Shown: piece after piece, positions 33,126-43,884 of the stretch
How the letters are laid out: the number at the start of each line of letters is the position of its first letter
Position numbering within the stretch: position 1 is the stretch's first letter
Assembly (NCBI GenBank): GCA_029945375.1
Contig: CM057062.1
Location: 1,178,001 to 1,242,000 of the forward strand
From: Agaricus subrufescens
Taxonomy: Eukaryota; Basidiomycota; Agaricomycetes; Agaricales; Agaricaceae
Direction: 5' to 3'
DNA: 64,000 nucleotides
Notes under the pieces: generated by a model
Told to the model about the DNA's origin: nothing
Databases searched by the model: none
What the model saw: only the letters and a program-made list of their open reading frames with translations
Position numbers and translations under genes: made by a program

Positions 33126-34704
33126 CAGTGGGGGACAAAATTGTTCCAATGTTTTGTACCTTTGCAAAGAATGCTATATACCAGTGTACATAAAATATTT
33201 AAAATATTGAGGATATTTATGAATATACCTTAGTATCTAAGCTACCATGGTGTGATGTTATGTGGCTGTACAGTTATTATTGGTCATTATATAATCCTTT
33301 TAAGTCAGAGCATCATTGGAACAGTTTTGTCTCTGTACATTGAAAATACAGAATTGGCTACTTATCAAGGCAGAGGATACTATTTTCTGGCTATCAAAGC
33401 TACAAATGGTAGAATTGGTATTGATGCCATCAATATCTGATCAAATGCTGCTGATATGATATCAGAATCCATCTATATGCTGCTCTATAGATGTAATAAT
33501 CTATTAGGTAGAAATTCATTAACTTTTACCTCACTATTGATATTTATTTACTGTATTTTGGCAAAACTCATATTAAGAGGCTGGTTAAACTCAACAATAT
33601 CTAATTTTAGGTAATCCATACTATTTTAAAGTCAATTTGCTGCTATAGCACATTTGTTAAGCTTGTACTTGATATATTCTACCTATAATACTCTAGGATT
33701 GAATCATGTGAAAATTCCAAAATATATCTGAAAAGATTAACATTCAATAATACTTCATGTTTAGTAGTTATTTGAGCTCTTGCACATTCTATGCAATCTT
33801 ACAGTACAATTTTTTTCATTTATACACACTAACACTTCTTACCCTCTGCTTGTAAAACTCTTACACTTCCATCAGCATATTGTTTTCAGTTACAGATGAT
33901 TATAATCTATTATTCTCAATATTCTGGGCCTATTTGTATCTTGATTAGTCATCAAAAACAAGCCCTGGTGCACTTTTACAGATACTCTCTAGAGTCTACT
34001 ATATATTTATGTAAATACAGGCTTGTGGAGGAAGGTCAAAGCTTTTGTTTGCTCTTTGATTGATTGTTACATAAGCACCAACATTTATAGCATTAATTGG
34101 AACAATCAGCTTTCCAGCAAGTGGGCTGTTTGTGTGCAAAAAATAGATGAAAGTATATTTCTACCTAAGGATGATCATATTTATGTCAGCAAATAAGTCT
34201 TTAAATGGCATAAATTACATAATCCAGTATATTATTGTACTTAGATAACTGTTTTAATATAAATTACATCACAAGCCTTGAAGATAATGTAATAATAAGC
34301 TAGAGATTAAAGATTTACTACTTAACAAAGTATCTAATCTTTATAGTAGCATATAGATGGATTCTGATATCATATCAGCAGCATTTGATCAGATATTGAT
34401 GGCATCCAATACCAATTCTACCATTTGTAGCTTTGATAGCCAGAAAATAGTATCCTCTGCCTTGATAAGTAGCCAATTCTGTATTTTCAGTGTACAGAGA
34501 CAAAACCGTTCCAATGATGCTCTGACTTAAAAGGATCATATAATAACCAATAATAACTGTACAGCAACATAACATCACACAATAATAGCCTAGATACTAA
34601 GGTATATTCATAAATGTCCTCAAGATTTTAAATATTTTATGTACACTGGTATATAGCATTCTTTGCAAAGGTACAAAACATTGGAACAGTTTTGTCCCCC
34701 ACTG
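33126..34704. mobile_element. TA-flanked long-TIR (Tc1/mariner-like) element
   Basis: Inverted repeats of about 357 bp (33,126-33,482 and 34,348-34,704), roughly 95% identical by eye, start CAGTGGGGGACAAAA. TA dinucleotides at 33,124-33,125 and 34,705-34,706 are the expected target duplication. The 865-bp centre shows no DDE transposase motif, so it is non-autonomous. The mirrored small open frames at 33,252 and 34,375 are the same TIR sequence. A further 53-codon open stretch on the minus strand (34,160-33,999) is unidentified. Confidence 0.85.
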
Positions 34705-35029
34705 TACTTTGTGAAATTATCCAATGTGACAGATATAGTTTGATAAGAATTGAGAACCATATCTATCCCCTGTGCCCCAATTTTAAATAGAAGGGTGATA
34801 GTTCACCATTTCACCTCTTTGAGAATGCATCCTTACAATGCCCCAACACTGCTTTATACAACCCCTGCTACTGTATTTCTGATATGAACCACCACTGCTG
34901 CTGGTTGGTGGAATCAGTTTTACTATGACCATCCTGGTCGCAAAATATACAGCTAGGCTGCCCAGACTGGTGATAAATGGAAGGTTTATTGTATGTGCTG
35001 TTTTGAGTCGCATATCTTAGCTGTAGAGA

Positions 35030-38000
35030 ATGAAAATGAGGTGGCATCTCAAAATGGGATTACTCTTAACATGCCGCAAAACTGGGCAGGTATTGAGTCA
35101 TACTGTAAGCAACCAGTATCATTGCTTTTTTAACAATGTTTTCACATTAAATGACATTCTAGTATGGTCTATAAAGGCAGAGGATCACTCAAGCAAAATT
35201 GGCTGTGGATGGCATCATTCTGCTGCCTCAACTTTGTTGAATCACATTGCTAACTGTCCGCTGCAAGAGACAGAAGTCCACTTGGCTACATATCACTTCC
35301 CATCTGCAACAAAATCAACTGGACACTCACCTGTCCACACTCAATGTGTTGGAAGGAGTCTTCAGATGGCCCTGGCTCATTCCTTGCTTCAGACACACTG
35401 GCAGGCTGGTGGGGGTCCTTTGAGTGGATTTATACCATCAGTCCCATCATTCCCAACTATTCCAAGTACACCCTCCGAGTCACTTGTTTCAACCCCCATT
35501 TTAACAGTACAAACATCTGCGGTATCACTCCTGTCTTCTACCCCCTCAGTTTCTATCTCTACTCTGCCAATCTCAACCCTGGCTGTTCAGGTTCTCAGCA
35601 CCAACAGTAGCTCAAGTTTGCATTTTACTCCCAATTTGAGTCCACTACTTTTGTCAGGACATTCAACACCACAACCATCACCTCATATATCAAGCTTGAT
35701 CATGAACTTTGCAAATTCATGTACCCTCACTTGATCAGGTTCTAATTCAAATATCCATCTCCAAAGCCCTAGCATTCCATGGACTGCAGAACAACAGCAG
35801 ATGTTTGAATACCAGCTCACTCATATCACTGCTTCAGCTGGGTTATCACTGTCTTGGATTGAGAACATGGAATTTATTGCACTCATTGAAGAACTTGCTC
35901 CAGCAGCACAAATACCTTCTCATAAAGTTTTGACAAACCAAATAATTCCTGGTCTTGTCAAGCACATTCAAGCTATCAACAAGAAATCTACAACTGGTGG
36001 TTTTGTAACCTTACAGGCTGATGGATGGACAGCAAAAAACAACCACCATTTTCTCACGTTCATGATCACTCTCATTACAAAGGTACATCTACCAATTGGA
36101 ATATAAGTATTTAATTGTGCTAATACAATCTTTGGACTAAAATAGATATACACTGTCAAAGTCACTGATGTAACCACTCGTCGCAAGACAGCAAAAATAT
36201 TTTTAGAAATTCTCACCACTGTCTACCATGAGGTTGAGAAATATTGGAATGTTGTAGTTGTTGCAATCACCACAGATGCATCTGGTGAGACAAGGCAAGC
36301 TCAGCGTGACTTTGTCAAGAAATTCCCAAGTGTGGCTGTACTTGACTGCTACGCCCATCAGGTCAGTGCTACCTGTACTTTGTAGTTCACTTTCTTATTC
36401 TGTCTACAGATAAATTTGATTGTTGGTGATTATTTCAAGGATGGTTGCACACATATCAAACACACTGAAAATGCCAAGCATCTGATCACCTGGCTCCAAA
36501 GCAAAACACTTTTACTTGGTTTGATTCAAGAAGAGCAGGTTCAACAAAATAAACACCCAACTACAATCATTCAACCAGTTCTCACAGGATGGACTGCCCA
36601 TCTTCATGCTTATCAGTGACTTGTATTGATTGAAAGTGTACTTTGTGCAGTCATTGCTACAGAAATGGGGAGATTGGAAAAGGATCGGCTTTTTATCAGG
36701 GGTGACAAGACAGCAAAAGATAAAGCTGCTCAGATGGTAGCAATTATCAGAGATCCAATCTTCTAGGATAGTATGCAACAGTATGCAATTACATTCAATG
36801 TTTTACCTGTTTGAGATACTTATTTTATTTTTAGAGTTATTTGTCATCTTGAACCACTTGGAGCAGCCATAAATACAGTTCAGGCAGCATTTTGTCATCT
36901 CGACACAGTGATTCTCACATTTGGATATCTGCACTATATCTACAGCAACCTTCAAGTTGAAGCTCCAAAGACATGCATGCATGTCAAACAATTCTTCAAA
37001 GTTTGGAGGCTCGGTGGGCAAGAACCATTTATTGCAGCCATTATTGTCCATCCTTTTTACCAGCTTACTCCATTTTCCAAATCCTCTAGCCTCCATTTCA
37101 CTAGTGCCTTGGGCCTATTGAAGCAGCTCTACAAGTGCTTCTTTTTGACTGATCCATCTATTGAGTTTGCTGTGGATGCTGTCAATTATTTACAGCGTAC
37201 CAATAACTTTGCAAACCTCCAAGACTCAATTGATATTGAGTTTACAATTGCTTCCCATGAGGTAAATACATCACAAAATTTCATAGATGTTAGCTGATAC
37301 CTGTTATCTAGCATCATGCACCAAATCCAAATGCTATTCTTCAAAGTTTCCATCTCAGTGGAAGTCTGGAATCATTGTTCCTAATCTTTGCACGCTGTCT
37401 TTTCTCCATCATGGCCAACTCTGCATCCTGCAAATCATTATTCAGTAAATTCAGAAACACACTCACAAAGCTTTGCAACTGCCTGGGAAACAGTACCCTT
37501 TCCAATCTGAGTGAGCTTGCTCTTTAGGTTTGTGACAAGCATCTTCGGGAAAAAAATAGAAGAGAGTGGTTGACAAAGTGACTTTGAGATCAAAACCCGG
37601 CCACAACTGATGCAACAAGGCCCCTTGCACCAGTAGGGTCAGCATCCAGTCTGCCATCCTCTGATCCTCCACTACCAAGTGGTTTTAACAATATATCCCA
37701 AGAGGATGGACTATCAACAGATACCAATAATGCAAATGAAACATTGCCACCTTCAATAATTCGGGATTTAATCAATTCTTATCAATCTCAACTGATTGAT
37801 GATGCAAGAGACAATAATCTGGTAGCAACATCTGTATCTGATTCCTCTCTACCTTCGACTTCTACCATCAATCCTTCAACTTCGGTGCCCTCAACAGTTC
37901 TGCTACCCCAACCAAGTTCTATAACAAGGTTCCCTCTTATTTCAATCTCTGACCTCTTCAATTATGAGAATCCTATGTGGCTTAAACTTATCTCTGACAG

Positions 38001-38133
38001 CACAGAGCATTCAGAAAAGGCAGAACTATCACTCTATGATCTTCTGAGTAGTGGCTGGAGCTCTAATGATGATGATGATACTGATTTCAGAGTTGATGTG
38101 ACAATTGAGCAATTATTGGATGACTTTCTGTAA
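35030..38133 (+). pseudogene. hAT transposase relic
   Basis: Recognisable pieces in order: a degenerate BED-like zinc finger at about 35,170-35,270 (ending LLNHIANC); a Ser/Thr/Pro-rich linker to 35,700; the RNase-H-like core at 35,801-36,082 with LQADGWTAKNNHHFLTFM, followed by an intron (36,083-36,145); a block with TTDASGETR and VLDCYAHQINLIVGDYF across a second intron (about 36,361-36,411); LTGWTAHLHAYQ; and a C-terminal hATC dimerisation block at about 37,410-37,480 with NSASCKSLFSKFRNTLTKL. Stops at 36,617 (TGA) and 36,763 (TAG), plus frame losses near 37.3-37.6 kb, make it inactive. The two stops are consistent with C-to-T/G-to-A decay. The tail from 37,700 is low-complexity and ends at 38,133. 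Confidence 0.85.
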
Positions 38134-39043
38134 CTCTAAACTCTAGATTTCTAGATTCTAAACGATTCTAGATTATATTTTTCAAACCCCACAATCTATG
38201 TAAAAATCTATTGAACCATAACACATGCATGTAGACTAGATAATAAGTATAAACAGAGGCATTGCCATACCAGGGGCTGATCCATGAATTGATAGCATCA
38301 TCATTGTGTCACAATGATAGGTGACTTCAAAACTTTGATTGCGACAATATGAATGAAATTTTTGCAACTCAACAAATCCAAGACATGCATCTCATCAACT
38401 GCAAGCATTGGATGACAAAGAACAGAATTTTCAGTGCTGGCATTAGCTGGCATGTCAAGACACCAGTGTACACAGGGCTATCAATACATACGGATGATAA
38501 TCAAGCCACTAGTCACACCTGGGTAATTTCCCGCCATCAATCTGACCAAGTGTGAGAAATTAGGCCATACTGTAAGAAAGTTTAGAAAGGCCTTCAAGTC
38601 TGGAATATTTCAGATTTTCAAGATCCACTGGCACAGTTACTTGATATATCCATCGGCATCACCGGCAAGTATTTTAGAATCTAGAAATTTAGAGAAATCT
38701 ATTATTTAGAGTTACAGAAAGTCATCCATTAGTTTCATAAATGAAAATTCAATTTTTGATGTCTACACAGCCCTTTTGATGAATTGATTTTTGTATTTGC
38801 TAGTCATAGTATATATTACCAGCTATCCCGCAAAATTTCACACTTTCACAAGTTCATGCAAATTTATTACTGGCATATCTATGATTTTGGAAAGAAATCA
38901 TAGGTCAATCAATAAGCGGCGCACTTCCTTAACTATACCAAAAGCGGTATAGCCGACATCAGTATCAGTCAATTGACTAGTCAAGTGACCGTCATTGACT
39001 GGCACCTGATGACAGTGACTAGTCATTGATTCGCACAACACTG
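38134..39043. other. Right end of hAT element
   Basis: Non-coding, AT-rich. The sub-terminal motifs GACTAGTCA cluster at about 38,970-39,030. Confidence 0.6.
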
Positions 39044-40057
39044 CTAGTAATGGTGCAGGCAGGCTATTTTTACACAAGCGTATTGTGATCAAACGTGTCC
39101 GACAGCCAGATTAAGAAGCTGGCCAGAATAGTAGTAGAACGTGGATGTATGTGTAGGATGCGGCCATTAGCAAAGTTGTATTTAGCCTGGAGAATGCACT
39201 GAGAAGCTTATATGTGAATACAGAACATGGGCATAAAAGATCAAAGTAGACGTTGATTAGAGTGATTACGGGGATTGCAAAGGGGATCTGAACTTGAAGC
39301 GATTCAGCCGGTCAGTGCCTCTGAGTTCAAGGACATTCCGCTGAACGGAATATTGCGTCAAATGACTCAGGAATCAATGTCATACAGTGCAGACAATCAC
39401 GTTGATGACCTACGCAATGATAGAGTCAATTGTGTACTGTTTTTTCCTTGCTAGCTTGCTGTCTGATCCGAGATGTAATATCGGATGCTGACCCTAGCTT
39501 CTGAGGTGTGTTCTGTATTTGTCTCGTATTTACAGAATTGGAGAAGCAGGATGACGCTTTTTGTAATGTGTTGTGTGATTCCATATTTGCGTTCTTAATG
39601 TGTTCACAAAGCTAGATTGATTGTTACTCGTAAGACTTGAATTGCAACAATTATGATACGCTGCAAGAGAGCTCAGGGGTGTGTGGTCCTGCTTATTCAA
39701 AATTATACGATGCTTTGTGGGCCGAAGGAACCACAGACGGTGGTGGTGGTCGATTAAGAGCAGGGTGGACCAAGGGAAGTAGGGAGGGTGATGGATTTGG
39801 AGGAGGGGGGGAGCGTTTGGTGTAACGGTGGACAGTCATGAGTAGGGAGCGTTGGAGGTCGCAGATGCCAATTGAGCTGGTCATGTCAAGGCTGCGCCAA
39901 GGTCAGGGGATGGAGATGGTGCCGAGTTTGATGTGTGTAGATTGGCGCGCCCGATTGCTGACCACTCGGGACACCGGCCGTGTGGGAAAGACGCGGGCAC
40001 TAGTCCTTCGATGTTGCAATCGCGTCTGATACTCCTTGCTAGTCCCCCACATTGTCC
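39044..40057. other. Upstream region of NLR copy C
   Basis: Paralogous to 9,350-10,290 and 14,640-15,600. CpG sites are present again directly to the right of the hAT element. No gene. Confidence 0.65.
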
Positions 40058-42986
40058 ATGACCGCCTTCTCTTTGCATGTCCCTCGGTTCTTGCGTTCTC
40101 GTCGCTCGCAGCGCTCTCGTTCACCAAATCCGCCTCCTGCTAACCCGGGTGATAACGATCCGCATCCTAGCCCGTCTCCTGCTTTGTCCTCTCGTCCTCC
40201 CTCTACACGTGGTGCCCTCGAGCAGCCCGTCCATGCCACTGGCACCTCTCGTCCACTACCTTCAAACGACCTAATAAATCATCCAATTTTTGTAGGTCGC
40301 GGTCGTGATGACAGGTCAACAGGAAATTGCAGTGATCCGTTCTCGCAGGCTCTACAGCCAATCAACATTGTTGGGCCGGAGTCTGCGCCCCAGCCTACTC
40401 CCCAGGACTCGATTGCGCATCTGCCCGCTCATCTCCCACATCTTCCCTATTCCCCAGAGTCAACTCAATCCATGCATCCATCGTGTTCACGCATGGCGGT
40501 GTCGCATCAATCCTTTGGTTTGGAACACCAGCGTGTGAGTATCGTTTATGATTTCACCTGTGATCCGGGATGCTGAGACATTCGAAGACGACGCCAGGAG
40601 AGAGTTTGACGCTGCCACAGTACACGATGCAAGAAAATTTCAAAGATGCGCATGATTTTACCATGGTGGCGCCGACCTTCATTGACGGCAATGGTGACAG
40701 ACCTCCAGTTTGCCAATATGTGTCAGGAGCTGAACAATGTCTTCGCTAGTCACATTGACAAACATCAACACGTCGACATACTGTAAGCGGCCCACCTCTT
40801 TCGTTGCCACTACTGATCATTATACTTGCAGTCATGGAAAAACTTCTGGAGAGGACGATTCGAGGAGCAGCTTCTGATTCCTCCGATCGCTATCCACCAC
40901 CGCGTTGTCATCCCGGCACACGTTTGGAAATCCTCGAACGATGCCTCCATTTCATCGCCCACTGCAGTGACCAGCAAAAGATGCGCTGGGTAGTCGGCTC
41001 AGCTGGTGTGGGCAAGTCGGCCATCATGCAAAGCGTCGCCGACTCTCCGCAACTTAAAGTGGCCTCCAACGCGTCGGTCTTCTTTTCTATCAACGGACGT
41101 GACGATGGAACCAAGGCCATTATCACATTTTCCTACCAGCTTGCCGCGAAATCTAAAGTTTATCGTAATGTCATCGAGGACATAATTACACATGAACCAT
41201 CTCTCCTGGAATCGTCGATACCTCGTCAATTCCAAAAATTTATTGTTGATCCCTTCGTCCACAACCACGCCCTGAACTCTGCTGGGCGGGTGCTCATCAT
41301 CATCGATGGACTCGATGAGTGCAAACAAACCCATATCCAGGTCGAGCTTCTCCGACTTATCTCTACTTTCTGCATTTTGCACCCTTCCTCACCCGTCGCA
41401 TGGTTAATCGCTAGCCGCCCCGAAACACACATCACTTCTTTCTTTTCTAGACCTGACGTAGCACCAGCATATGTGAAGGAGGAAATTGCCGTGGATTCTG
41501 ACAAGGCCCTGGCAGATGTTGAATCATATCTTCGCGATGAGTTGACCAAGATGAGGACGGCATTTGACTTTCTCAGTCCTCATTGGCCTGATGAACAACA
41601 TCTGTGGAAATTGGCGCGTGCTGCGGGCGGGCTATTCGCATATGCAGCTACTGCTGTCAGATACATCGGAGATCCATATGTTGGAGACCCGGTAGCACAG
41701 CTCTCTGACGTCCTGAATGTCATTGATGAGCTTCCTCTACACGACGTACCACAGGATCAGCATCCGATGGCTCTACTTGATGCGTTGTATAACCGAATTC
41801 TGTCCAATATTCCTCCCAGAATCTTCATAAATATTCGAAAACTCTTATTGTTACTGGCATCGGATTGGGATTTTGCTCTCCACACTTTAAACGAAGATAA
41901 CCTTGTTGTCCTGTGCAACTGGTTAGGTATGACTGCCGATGAAGCATACGCTGCTCTCAATCGCCTCCGGTCTGTTTTGAATTTGCCCCAACGCCATGAA
42001 GCCCATCGGAAAGCGCTCAAGCCGCTCCATAAATCATTCATCGACTACCTACACCGATCCGGATTTTCACCTGATATCGTGCTTGAAGCGCAGAAAATCA
42101 AGACCCAATGTGCATTTAGGGTACTAAACGAAGCTTCTGGTGGTGTCAATTTTGGTCATCGCGATCATTGGTCTAATTATGGCACCCTGGCTCGCACTGA
42201 TGGTACTGGTGGCCAGATCTCGATTACTTGGCAGGTTAATGGGGAAGATGACTGGGATGATGATAAAACACGGTTGGTTATGTATAAGCTGGCTGTGGGA
42301 GAGGTTGCGGCCGGGATGGAACGAGGAGATCCGGTGTTCCAGACCGAGTTCTGCATTCGGCTCTTGACCACTCAATTTGCGACTTATGAAGAGGTCAATT
42401 TTCCATATCGCGAGTTGTGCGAATTTGTGTTTGTGAGTGCCACAGAATCTGTTTTTATATCTGTGCGACTAAAATTATGCATCAGGATAAATCTCGGTGT
42501 CATGAATTTATGATGCGTGGCATACTCAAGCAAATACCTACCCGGGCAATTCCCATCAGCAAAATCAGTAGCGTTTTCGGACTTAGACTGTATTTCTATC
42601 GTCCTGTGACAACGATCACTCTACCTGACCCGTGGAATTCCTCTTGTGAGGTGAGTGAAATATTTGTGTTTCGGCCTATCCATTGAAGTTGTGCTGTACA
42701 GCATCAACGGGTGGGCCAATGGGACCTAGGACACGAGCACAGTTGGACAACGGTCTTTGAGAAAACTGGCTGTCATTCCTGCCTTACAAGGCTTAAACGC
42801 CAATTCGACAGTTGGATTAGCCGTCATCCAGATCATACTGTCCCAATTATGTTCACTTCAACCCCCTACACCTGTGTTGAAGTTTGGTTTGTTGATCCGG
42901 AGGATGGTGTATCAGAGTGGACTTATCAGTTCTGGCTTTATCAAGGTAATGCTGACGAGCGTAAGAAGCTTGAGAACGCTATATAA
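40058..42986 (+). CDS. NACHT-domain NLR-like protein, copy C
   Basis: Six exons splice without a stop: 40058-40534, 40603-40693, 40750-40782, 40832-42432, 42486-42650, 42702-42986 (about 883 residues). The N-terminus is MTAFSLHVPRFLRSRRSQRS and then Ser/Pro-rich. NACHT motifs match copies A and B (GSAGVGKS, LIIIDGLDEC, LIASRPE). The unassigned C-terminal domain keeps FVDPEDGVSEW, but exon 6 is eight codons shorter than in A and B because of an earlier TAA. The segment from about 42,130-42,280 differs from A and B more than the surrounding sequence. Likely a cytosolic signalling NTPase as for A. Intact by hand splicing. Confidence 0.88.
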
Positions 42987-43103
42987 CATATTCTTTTGCG
43001 ACCGAGTAGGTCCTGTTGCAAATTTTGCCATTAGTATTGCTGAGTTTCGAATTTACGAATATTTTCCATGTTTGTACATCTTTTGACGTCAAGCGTTCAA
43101 GGG

Positions 43104-43376
43104 TTTAGTGTTCCAACGACGACTCTACCTATTCCATGGGATTCGTTTTGTAAAGTGAGTCTGATATTCGTTTTTATCTGTGCGCCCATCCAATTTGGGC
43201 TGCACAGCATGAACGAGTGGGCTTATGGGAATCAGGGAAAGAATAGGATTGGACGACTGTCATTGATCCGCGCGATTGTACTTTCTGCTTTCAATGGTTC
43301 AACTATCAAGTAGAGAGTTGGATTAGCAGATTTCTGGGTCATGCTGTCATAGCTGTGATCGCCATTGTATACATAT
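43104..43376 (+). pseudogene. 3'-end relic of a further NLR copy
   Basis: Matches the end of NLR exon 5 (to 43,154), the following intron (43,155-43,207) and the start of exon 6 (HERVGLWESGKE), then a stop at 43,244. The NLR similarity continues beyond the stop to about 43,370. Everything upstream is missing, so this is the tail of a deleted copy lying between C and D. Confidence 0.75.
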
Positions 43377-43884
43377 AGTGACTACTCTACTATTTGTGCA
43401 CATCTCGTGTAACTCAAGATCACTGTTTCATTGCCCCCGCTCATCGCCGTTCCTCCCCATTATCAGAGGCGTACCAAGAGCGGCAACAGGTATGTACACC
43501 GGAAATTTGGAATGAAAGGAGATTTAGCAGTCTCCAATCAATGACCGGTGGAAGGTACAGAAAATCGGGGAAAGTATCGATAGGAGAGCTCCGGAGCTGT
43601 TAGGCAAAAAATGAGAATGAATTTTTGAAAGTTGCGTGTTTGTTTTATGCCCCCTTTGTTTCTTACTCGCAGCTAATGATTCACTCACGGATCACTGTTT
43701 GATTGACATTCGCACCCACTTGCCAGGGAGCGTTGGAAAGGCAGAGGCACGAGCGGGGACTGAATATAAATAACTTGACTTCATCTCTGATCATGGGCTT
43801 CAATGGGCGTTAATTTGCAGTCATGTGCCTGCATTTCCCATGTCGAGCAGCGGATGCTGTTTGCTTCGGCCCTCGACTATCGCG
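43377..43884. other. Spacer between NLR relic and copy D
   Basis: No gene seen. Confidence 0.5.

Larger units (their letters stand above)
32840..39043. mobile_element. hAT-family DNA transposon (decayed)
   Basis: The ends are CAGTGTTGTGC (32,840-32,850) and its inverse GCACAACACTG (39,033-39,043). Repeated TGACTAGTCA-like sub-terminal motifs follow inward on both sides. It interrupts the NLR-unit repeat between 32,839 and 39,044. The flanks CTAATGGT (left) and CTAGTAATGGT (right) look like a blurred 8-bp target duplication. The interior carries a hAT transposase relic (35.0-38.1 kb) and a nested TA-flanked element. CpG-poor throughout. Confidence 0.8.

Noticed and set aside
33252..33440. Two mirrored small proteins (also 34,375-34,578)
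   Set aside because: They are the same inverted repeat read on opposite strands; not two genes.
35030..35734. Intact 234-residue Ser/Pro-rich gene
   Set aside because: Position and the degenerate BED-like finger place it as the start of the hAT transposase relic rather than a separate gene.
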